Below, in pieces: positions 51,369 through 60,300 of a DNA stretch of 64,000 nt. Source of the stretch: Candidatus Omnitrophota bacterium (lineage in GTDB: Bacteria > Omnitrophota > Omnitrophia > Omnitrophales > JACROU01); contig JAJDCD010000023.1 in assembly GCA_029261035.1 (NCBI GenBank), forward strand, positions 429,126-493,125, written 5' to 3'. The position numbers and the translations under genes are program-made. Numbering within the stretch: the first letter of the stretch is position 1; every line of letters starts with the position of its first letter. The notes beneath the pieces were generated by a model. The model was given only the letters and a program-made list of their open reading frames with translations. It searched no databases and had not been told where the DNA came from.

Positions 51369-52904
51369 ATGGGATGTAAAAGAATATTGTTAAAGATGCC
51401 TACGGATTATTCCGAGGACGAGTTAAGAAAAGCGATTGAGAAACAGTTGGGAATTAAAGAGTTTTCCTATGCGCTGGATAAAAAAAGTTTGGATGCGCGG
51501 AAAAAGGGAAATATTCATTGGCAGATTTGGGTGGGTGTTGTTTCTGAGGAAGTGAAGGGAGAGGCTCCTGAAGTTTCTCAAGAATTAACGATTCCTTATG
51601 AGAAAAGAAATAAGAAGGTGTTAGTGGTCGGCAGTGGGCCTGCTGGATTTTTCTCGGCGTTCGTTCTCCAAAAGGCAGGTTTCCAGACGACGATTATTGA
51701 AAGAGGAACTGAGGTTCGGAAACGTACTAGTGGCATTAGCGTCTTTGAAAAGACGGGAGTGTTCGATCCTATCAGTAACTATACTTTTGGAGAGGGTGGC
51801 GCGGGCACTTTTTCTGACGGAAAGCTGACTTCAAGATCCAAGCATATTGGAAAAGAAAAACAGTTTATACTCCATAGTTATATCGAAGCTGGTGCTCCGG
51901 AAGAAATTGGACATTTGGCGCATCCTCATTTGGGCAGTGATAATCTAAAAAAAATTATAAAAAAATTAAGAGAAGAATTTCTGGAGCTTGGCGGGAAGAT
52001 TCTTTTTGAAACTTTGTTGGAAGATTTAAAGATTGAAAACGGTGTGGTGCAAGAAGCGTTAACAACGGCAGGCCCTATACATGCCGATTATTTTATTATT
52101 GCTCCCGGACATTCGGCTTACGAAACTTATCGCATGTTAATTCATCGGGGTATAAATTTTAAGACAAAGAATTTCGCTATTGGGTCTCGAGTGGAACATC
52201 CACAGCCAATGATTAATGATGCTCAATGGGGAAAAGAAAGTTTGCCAGGTGTTTTGGCAGCAGAGTACCGTCTAACTTCTCCTGGAGATGGAAAGCTGCC
52301 GGTTTATACTTTTTGTATGTGTCCCGGTGGTATTGTGGTGCCGTCCGGTTCTTATGAAAATACCAGTGTTGTGAATGGGATGAGTTACTATAGTCGACGA
52401 GCGAAATTTGCGAATGCGGGAGTTGTTGCTGGTGTGCACCCCAATGAGCTGATGGGCAAAGAAGCCACGCCTTTGGAAGCCCTTCAATGGTTGGAAAATC
52501 TCGAGCAGGCATTTTATCAATACTCGAATGGATATCAGGTGCCCTTTTGTGGCATCCAAGATTTTATTAACAAAAAAGAACCTTCTCAAAACGCAGAGGA
52601 AACCAGTTACCCTCTTGGATTGAAACCAGCACCGTTGTGGGAGTTGTTACCGAATGAGGTGAGCAACACAATGAGAGAAGCTCTTAAGGGTTTCGGTAGA
52701 AAAATAAGAGGCTATGAAAAAGGAAATATTATGGGACTTGAAAGTAAGACATCAGCGCCTATTCAGGCGCTTCGAGAAGAAAATAATTTATGTTCTGGAT
52801 TTCAAAATCTTTACCTTGTAGGAGAAGGTAGTGGTTATTCCGGAGGGATTGTCTCTAGTGGAGCGGACGGAATAAAAGCTGCGATGACCATAGTCTTAAG
52901 TTAG
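51369..52904 (+). CDS. FAD-dependent oxidoreductase (COG2509-like)
   Basis: 511 residues. An N-terminal ferredoxin-like portion ('YSEDELRKAIEKQLGIKEFS') leads to the dinucleotide fold 'VLVVGSGPAGFFSAFVLQKA'. 'FGEGGAGTFSDGKLTSR', 'CMCPGGIVVPSG' and the closing 'GEGSGYSGGIVSSGADGIKA' are the marks of the widespread, uncharacterised FAD proteins grouped as COG2509. Full length. AAGGAT precedes the ATG by seven bases. The reaction is not known. Confidence 0.85.
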   Translation: MGCKRILLKMPTDYSEDELRKAIEKQLGIKEFSYALDKKSLDARKKGNIHWQIWVGVVSEEVKGEAPEVSQELTIPYEKRNKKVLVVGSGPAGFFSAFVLQKAGFQTTIIERGTEVRKRTSGISVFEKTGVFDPISNYTFGEGGAGTFSDGKLTSRSKHIGKEKQFILHSYIEAGAPEEIGHLAHPHLGSDNLKKIIKKLREEFLELGGKILFETLLEDLKIENGVVQEALTTAGPIHADYFIIAPGHSAYETYRMLIHRGINFKTKNFAIGSRVEHPQPMINDAQWGKESLPGVLAAEYRLTSPGDGKLPVYTFCMCPGGIVVPSGSYENTSVVNGMSYYSRRAKFANAGVVAGVHPNELMGKEATPLEALQWLENLEQAFYQYSNGYQVPFCGIQDFINKKEPSQNAEETSYPLGLKPAPLWELLPNEVSNTMREALKGFGRKIRGYEKGNIMGLESKTSAPIQALREENNLCSGFQNLYLVGEGSGYSGGIVSSGADGIKAAMTIVLS

Positions 52905-53060
52905 GACACAGTTAGATTCAAATTGACCAACTTGTTTGTTGTTCATTAGTTATGTGCCAAGTGTGCCGGGTCTTTAGACCTGGCATACAAAAACTGTTAT
53001 TGGGTTGTATTTCTTATAATTTTCAAAGTATCTGTATTCATCGCAACTGGAGTAAAAGTT

Positions 53061-54260
53061 ATGGTAAAAAAATCTGTGCTTATTGTTGGGGGTGGAGGAG
53101 CTGGTATTATGGCGGCTATCAGTGCTTCGAAATCAGGAGCTTGTCCAATTCTTTTAGAAAAAAATCCGAAATTGGGAAGAAAAGTTTTAATTGCTGGAGC
53201 AGGAAGATGCAATATCTCGAATGACGAGTTGAATCCTTCTTTTTATAATCCCGATGGAAGAGATTTGTTGACCGGTGTGCTGAAGCGATTCGGAAAAAAG
53301 GAGATTCTCGATTTTTTTCAAGAGTTGGGGCTTTGGACTTATGTGGCTCCAGATGGGCGTGTATTTCCTCTGACGAATCAAGCAACGAGTGTGATGGATG
53401 TTCTTAAGAATGAGTTAGCACGACTTAAAGTTTCTGTTGAGTTGGAAGTCGAAATTAAAAGTATTCATGCAAAAGGAAATGGTTTTGAGTTGAAAACAAA
53501 GTCAGGAGAAACAAAATTTGGAGATCGAGTTATTTTGTGTTCCGGAGGAAAATCCTTTCCAGCTTTAGGTGCAGATGGGAGTGGTTATCAGATCGCTGCT
53601 TCTTTTGGGCATACGATTATTCATCCAGTTCCGGCTACTGTTGCTCTAGTGATTGAAGACTCTTGGTGTCATCCACTGCAGGGACAAAAAATTAAGGCAA
53701 GAGCAGCCGCGCGGGTTGGCTCTAAGATGGGCGAATGGATTGAAGGGGATGTTTTATTCACAAAGTATGGACTTTCCGGAACTGCGATTCTTGATGTCAG
53801 TGATGGGCTCTCTATTGCTTCAAACCGAAATCAAAATTCTGATATTTCGGTTGTGGTTGATTTAGTTCCGTTCATGACCGAAGAAGAACTTCTAGAGGAG
53901 TTGAAGCGGAAAGTAGGAAAAGGTCTTACGGGAGAAGCTTTGTTAGCTGGAATTTTACCCCCCAAATTTGCAGGCCCCCTCAAAGAATATTTAAATCCAA
54001 AAAAAATAGAACAGCTTGCGACATTATTAAAAATGAGAATTTTTTCTGTAGAATCAACCCGAGGTTGGAACGAAGCAGAGTTTACTTCCGGAGGTGTTGA
54101 TTTAAGGGAAGTAGATAGTCAAACCCTGGAGTCCAAACGACAAAAGGGCCTTTACCTCGCCGGTGAAATCCTCGATGTACAAGCCCGTCGCGGTGGCTAC
54201 AACCTTGCCTGGGCCTGGGCATCCGGTTATATTACTGGAATTGCTTCTGCAACAGATTAA
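53061..54260 (+). CDS. HI0933/YhiN-like flavoprotein
   Basis: 399 residues. 'VLIVGGGGAGIMAAISAS' binds FAD, and 'NPKLGRKVLIAGAGRCNISN' is the hallmark of the HI0933/YhiN family. 'CSGGKSFPALGADGSGY' and the C-terminal 'AGEILDVQARRGGYNLAWAW' complete it. Members are NAD(P)/FAD oxidoreductases of mostly unknown substrate; one clostridial relative (BaiN) acts on bile acids. CTGGAGT precedes the ATG. It may form a pair with the upstream flavoprotein. Confidence 0.9.
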   Translation: MVKKSVLIVGGGGAGIMAAISASKSGACPILLEKNPKLGRKVLIAGAGRCNISNDELNPSFYNPDGRDLLTGVLKRFGKKEILDFFQELGLWTYVAPDGRVFPLTNQATSVMDVLKNELARLKVSVELEVEIKSIHAKGNGFELKTKSGETKFGDRVILCSGGKSFPALGADGSGYQIAASFGHTIIHPVPATVALVIEDSWCHPLQGQKIKARAAARVGSKMGEWIEGDVLFTKYGLSGTAILDVSDGLSIASNRNQNSDISVVVDLVPFMTEEELLEELKRKVGKGLTGEALLAGILPPKFAGPLKEYLNPKKIEQLATLLKMRIFSVESTRGWNEAEFTSGGVDLREVDSQTLESKRQKGLYLAGEILDVQARRGGYNLAWAWASGYITGIASATD

Positions 54261-54390
54261 CGATTAGGCGGAAACCTTTACTTACCATACTGTTAAAACT
54301 TTTTTTATCCGTTCCTGCAGGAAGGCTTCAGTGTTATATTGGTATGTTTTTGAAATGGGGTATAGGCCTCATTTTTAGAGAGGGGGTAGG

Positions 54391-57300
54391 ATGCGTATTT
54401 TTTCAAAAATACTGCGTAAGTATCGTGGAATTAAAAAGTTAAATAAAAAACCTGCAGATCCTATCCGTGCCGAACTTTTTAGTATTGAGCGACTAGAAGA
54501 GCATGCAATTCACCTTGCGAAAAAACATCGTGTTATTCGCAAGCCTACGAAGGGAAGGTCTATACTTCCTAGAGTTAAAAAAAATCGACAGCTTTTAAGA
54601 AGTTGTTACCATAACATTGAACAATCCATGAGAGATAAGGATGTAATCACTCCTGCGGCTGAATGGCTTATTGATAACTTTCATGTCATCGAAACCCAAA
54701 TTTTAGAAATCCTCGATTTTTTACCTCCAAAGTTTTATTACGAACTTCCCAAGCTTGATAATGGCCCTCTCAAAGGTTTTCCGAGAATTTATGGTTTGGC
54801 CTGGGCATTTATCGCACATACGGATAGTAATTTCGACCCTGAAAGATTGAAGCGTTTTGTTAATGCCTATCAAAGCGTTGTCCCGCTTTCTATTGGTGAA
54901 TTATGGGCTCTTTCAATAAGCTTACGTATTATTTTTGTTGAAAATTTGCGACGACTTGGAAATCGCATTGTTTATAGTAAAAAAGGACAGATGAAGGCGG
55001 ATGAAATATCAGATGCTTTGCTGGGCTTAAAAGTAAAGAAACCAGCAGATCCTTCTATTGCTTACAAATGTTATTCGGGAGAAAGGATGCCGAAAGCTTT
55101 TGCTGTTCAGTTGTTATTACGTCTTCGTGATCAAGGGGAAAGGGTGGAGGAAGTTCTTGAGTGGCTTGATAAAAGACTTGAACAACGGGATTCCACAATT
55201 GAAGAGATTGTACGATTGGAGCATCAAGAGCAAACAGCAATGAATACCACGGTTCAAAATATTATTACGAGTATGCGTTTGGTTTCTTCTTTAGATTGGG
55301 CTGAATTTTTTGAGGAAGTGTCTGTTGTTGATAAGGTTTTTCGTGAAGGAAGCCGTTTTGCAGAAATGGATTTTTTAACACGGGATACTTACCGGAATGC
55401 AGTAGAAGAGCTTGCTCGAGGCTGTTGGATTTCTGAAGTTGATATTGCACGTTTAGCTGTTGAGAAGACTCGCAAAGCAAGTTTGAAACAATCTGATTTG
55501 AAACAATCCTCACCTGTTGAATATGAGCGCCAATGTGATCCTGGATATTATTTAATTTCCAAAGGCCGTAAGGAATTTGAAAAAGAAATTCATAGTAAAC
55601 CTTCGTTCCGACTGAGACTTTTTCGTGCTTATACTGCTGGGGCGGTACCAGCCTATTTAGGGAGTGTTTTCTTGGTTACCCTTGCGGTTTTGTCCTTTCC
55701 ATTAATGTTGAGCTATAAACTAGCGACACCTCTTTGGGCTATCCTTTCTTTTGGGCTTATGGCCCTTATTCCGACATCGGATTTTGCTATTTCTGTGATT
55801 AACCGAATTGTAACTAAAACGACAGGTCCTCGCAGGTTGGCAAAGCTTGATTTTAATAAGAAGGGTATTCCAGAAGAATACAGTACCTTAGTTGTTATCC
55901 CAACAATGCTGACTCAAAAAGAAACCATTGTTGAACAGATTAATCAATTGGAAATACATTATCTGGGTAATTCAAAGGGTTATATTAAATTTGCTTTGAT
56001 TACGGACTGGGCAGATGCAGATACGGAGAAAACGGAAAAGGATGATGCTTTATTAAAAACGGCTCTTGAAGGTGTTGAGAAATTAAATAAACGTTATGGG
56101 CCTACTTCGGATGGGGGGGCTCGCTTTTTTATTTTTCATCGCAAACGTGTTTTTAATGAAAAAGCAAATGCTTGGATGGGTTGGGAAAGAAAGCGTGGGA
56201 AATTACATGAACTCAACCTTCTTCTTCTTGGGGATAAGAGTACAAATTTTATTGAACCTTCTCCTGAAAATAGCGATACTCCCAAAAACATTACTTATGT
56301 GGTCACTCTTGATTCAGATACACGTATGTCTTATGGTACGGCCTATCGTCTAGTGGGAACGATGGCGCATCCATTAAACCGTGCTTTTTTTGATAAAGAC
56401 TCTGGACGAGTGACTCGGGGTTATGGGGTTTTGCAGCCACGCATTACACCCACATTGCCAGAAACTCAAAATGGGTCTTTATATCAAAAGGCTTATTCTT
56501 CCGCAGCAGGTATTGATCCGTATGCGTTCGCAGTATCGGATGTTTATCAGGATTTATTTAAAGAAGGTTCTTATATTGGGAAAGGCATCTATGATCTTGA
56601 TATGTTTGAGGCCTCTCTTAAAGACAGAGTTCCTGAGAATTCTGTTTTAAGTCATGACCTTTTTGAAGGTTTGTTTGCGCGTACTGCGCTTGTTACAGAT
56701 ATAGAGTTTTTTGAGGAATTTCCGCCTTCATATGAAATGGATGCAGCAAGAATTCATCGTTGGGTTCGAGGAGATTGGCAGTTGCTTCCTTGGATTTTTG
56801 GAAAAATTAAAAATCCAAAAAAAAGCAAAGCTTGGCATTCACTTCCACTTATGCATCGATGGAAAATGGCGGATAATCTAAGACGCTCTTTGTCGGTGCC
56901 CACTTTTTTCGCGAGCATTGTATTAGGTCTTACATTAAATTTCCCAGTGGCCTCGGCATGGGTTGCCTATATGCTGGCTCTGCTTAGTTTTAATCCGTTG
57001 CTCCACTTTGCGGAAGGTTTTTTGCCTAGAAGTAAACCCGTTACGATAAAACCGCATTTACGGCTGCTTGCTTCAGATTTCCGTGCGATGATTGCTTTAA
57101 TCGGGCTGTCTTTAACTTTTATTGCGCACCAAACCTGGATGATGGTCGATGCTATTGTGAGAACGATTTATCGTCTTTTTATAAGCCATAAAAATTTGTT
57201 GGAATGGACAACGAGTGCTACCCAAGCAGGGAATCTCAAGGATAAAAGTTTGGGCTCATTTTACAAAAGAATGAATAAAGCTGTGGTTCTTTCTGTCCTG

Positions 57301-60300
57301 GTTCCGATCCCAGTTTTGCTTTGGGGCTCAGAAGAACAGTTGTGGATTATGCTCCCCATTACTTTTTTTTGGGTTTTATCGCCTTGGATTGCGCAGCAAA
57401 TTAGTTTAACGAGAAGTCGGGTTTTTACTCCGCCGGCAACGCCAGAAAATCTTGTTTATTTTAGAAAAATTGCTAGAAAAACATGGCGGTTTTTTGAGAC
57501 TTTTGTTGATGAAAAAAGCAACTTTCTTCCACCGGATAATTTTCAAGAAATTCCTAAACCCGTTCTGGCACATCGAACATCCCCAACAAATATAGGTCTT
57601 TACCTTATTGCCATTACGAATGCACATGATTTTGGCTGGATAGGGCTGCATGAAGCTACTCAAAAACTTGAAGACACTTTTCAAACGCTTCAATCACTCA
57701 AACTTTATCGAGGACATTTGTTTAATTGGTATGACACCAAAACAGTAACCCCATTACCTCCTTCATACATCTCAACGGTAGATAGTGGGAATCTGGCAGG
57801 GCATTTATGGGCTGTCTCAAATACATGTAAACAGATAGGACTAAAGTCTTATGATTGGAAGGCGGGGTTTAATGGCTTTCGAGATACTGTAAGAATCTTG
57901 GAAGAGACGGTGGATGCAATAAAGGAATTTAGGAGTGAAACTGTAACACGTATTCAGCTGGATCAAAATATTAATTCCATTAATTTAATTATTGAGCGGG
58001 TTCCAGAAAATATTTCAGAATACAAAAAAATATTAGATCTCTTGGACACGGAAAGTATGGTTTTAAAAGATATGACTGAAGCTCTTTGTCATAATTCTGC
58101 GGATGTTTTCAAGCGAGACCTCTTTGAATGGGCACGATTGCTTTGTAATCAAATAAAAAGCCACTTAATGGATGTTTCAAATATTTCAGAAGAAGAGAAT
58201 TGTAAATTTAATTCAAATATTCAACAGCGCTTGATGAAAATTTCAGACGATTGTGATGATTTTGTTAATAAAATGGATTTTAGTTTTCTTTTTAATCCTG
58301 TAAAAAAGATTTTTTCAATCGGTTTTAGAACGGATACAGAAAAGTTAGATGAAAGCTCTTATGACTTGTTGGCATCAGAAGCTCGATTAGCCAGTTTTGT
58401 TGCCATTGCTAAAGGAGACGTTCCTCCTGAGCATTGGTTTCATATGACTCGCTCACTTCTTGCCGTTGAAAACGGACTCGCTTTAGTCTCTTGGGCGGGG
58501 TCGATGTTTGAATATCTTATGCCTTCGCTAGTGATGAGGTCCCCTAACCTGAGCCTGCTTGATCAGACCTGTTATTATGTTGTTCGGCGTCATATAAGCT
58601 ATGGCAAAGAAAGAAATGTCCCATGGGGCATTTCAGAGTCTGCTTATAATGTTCAAAACCTTGAAATGGATTATCAGTATTTAAATTTTGGAGTTCCGGA
58701 CCTTGGTCTTAAGAGACAGTCTTCGACTGATCTTTTGGTTGCTCCTTATGCAACGGGTCTTGCCGCTATGCTTCATCCCCGTGCAGCTGCAAAAAATTTT
58801 AAGAAACTGACAGGCTTTGGCGCCAGTAGTCGTTACGGATTTTATGAAGCGCTTGATTTTTCGCCTCAACGTCTTCCGGAAGGTAAAAAAGTTGCTGTAG
58901 TGCAATCTTATATGGCGCATCACCAAGGGATGCTTCTGGTGTCTTTGGCGAATGTTCTTTTCGATGGGGTTGTACGCAACAGATTTCATAGTGAACCACG
59001 CGTTCAAACGGGTGAATTACTTTTACAAGAGCGAATCCCTCGCAGTATAACAACCGCACGTATAAGGTCCCCTGAAGTTAAAAGTGATGTTAAAAAACCC
59101 ACGCCTTTTGTTCTTCGTCGTTATGAGACGCCCCATGATGTGAATCCAAGAACTCATTTGCTTTCGAATGGACATTACAGTGTTATGGTTACAACCGCGG
59201 GGTCGGGTTTTTCTCGTTGGGGATCTGCGTCTGTCACACGTTGGCGGGAAGATGCTGTTCGGGATAATTACGGAACGTATATTTTTATTCGAGATGTTCA
59301 AAAAGATCATGTGTGGTCAGCGGGATACCAACCCACAGGGAGTGAGCCTGATAATTATGAAGTGGATTTTTCAGAGGATCGAGCGCAGTTCCTTCGAAGA
59401 GATAGGGATATTGAAACAAAGTATGAAGTGGTGGTTTCTCCTGAAGATGATGCTGAGATTCGACAAGTCACGATTAAAAATAATGGAGACGAACCTGTTG
59501 TCATTGATGTTACTTCTTATGCCGAAATGGTACTAGCTCCTCTTGCTGCAGATATGGCTCACCCTGCTTTTTCAAATCTTTTTGTTAAAACAGAGTTTAT
59601 TCCCCAAGTGAATGGGTTGTTATGTACGCGACGTAATCGTTTTCCTGAAGATCTTGAACTTTGGGCTGCTCATGTTGTTGTTGTGGAGGGAAATGTTATA
59701 GGAGAGGTTCAGTATGAAACGAATCGAGCGCATTTCTTGGGTCGAGGAAGAGGTGTTCGTACACCTATTTGTGTTATTGACGGGAAACCTTTATCCAATA
59801 ATGTTGGATCCGTGCTTGACCCCATAGTGAGCTTACGTCGTCGTGTCAGGATTGATGCGGGTAAGTCAGCTAAAGTAACATTTTCAACTTTGATCACATC
59901 TTCTCGTGAGCAAACACTTGAATTGGCAGATAAATATCATGACGTTACAATTTTTGAACGTACCGTTACTTTGGCTTGGACGCATGCGCATATTCAACAT
60001 CATCATTTAAATATTACTCCGAGTGAAGCACATATATATCAAGATTTGGCCAGCCGACTTATTTATGCCACCAATGCGATACGGCCTCAAAAAGAAGTTC
60101 TTGAATCCAATCAATTAGGCTTGCCTGACCTGTGGGCGCAGGGCATATCAGGAGATTTTCCTATTCTCTTGGTGCGTGTTAGAGAAACAGATGATTTCAG
60201 TTTAATTCGAGAAATTTTAAAAGCTCAAGAATATTGGCATACAAAAAACTTTGCTGTTGATTTAGTGATACTCAACGAACGGGAACCTTCTTATTCTTCG

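Noticed and set aside
52213-52589. Two overlapping minus-strand frames of about 100 codons
   Set aside because: Both are antisense to the COG2509-like flavoprotein and show no domain pattern.
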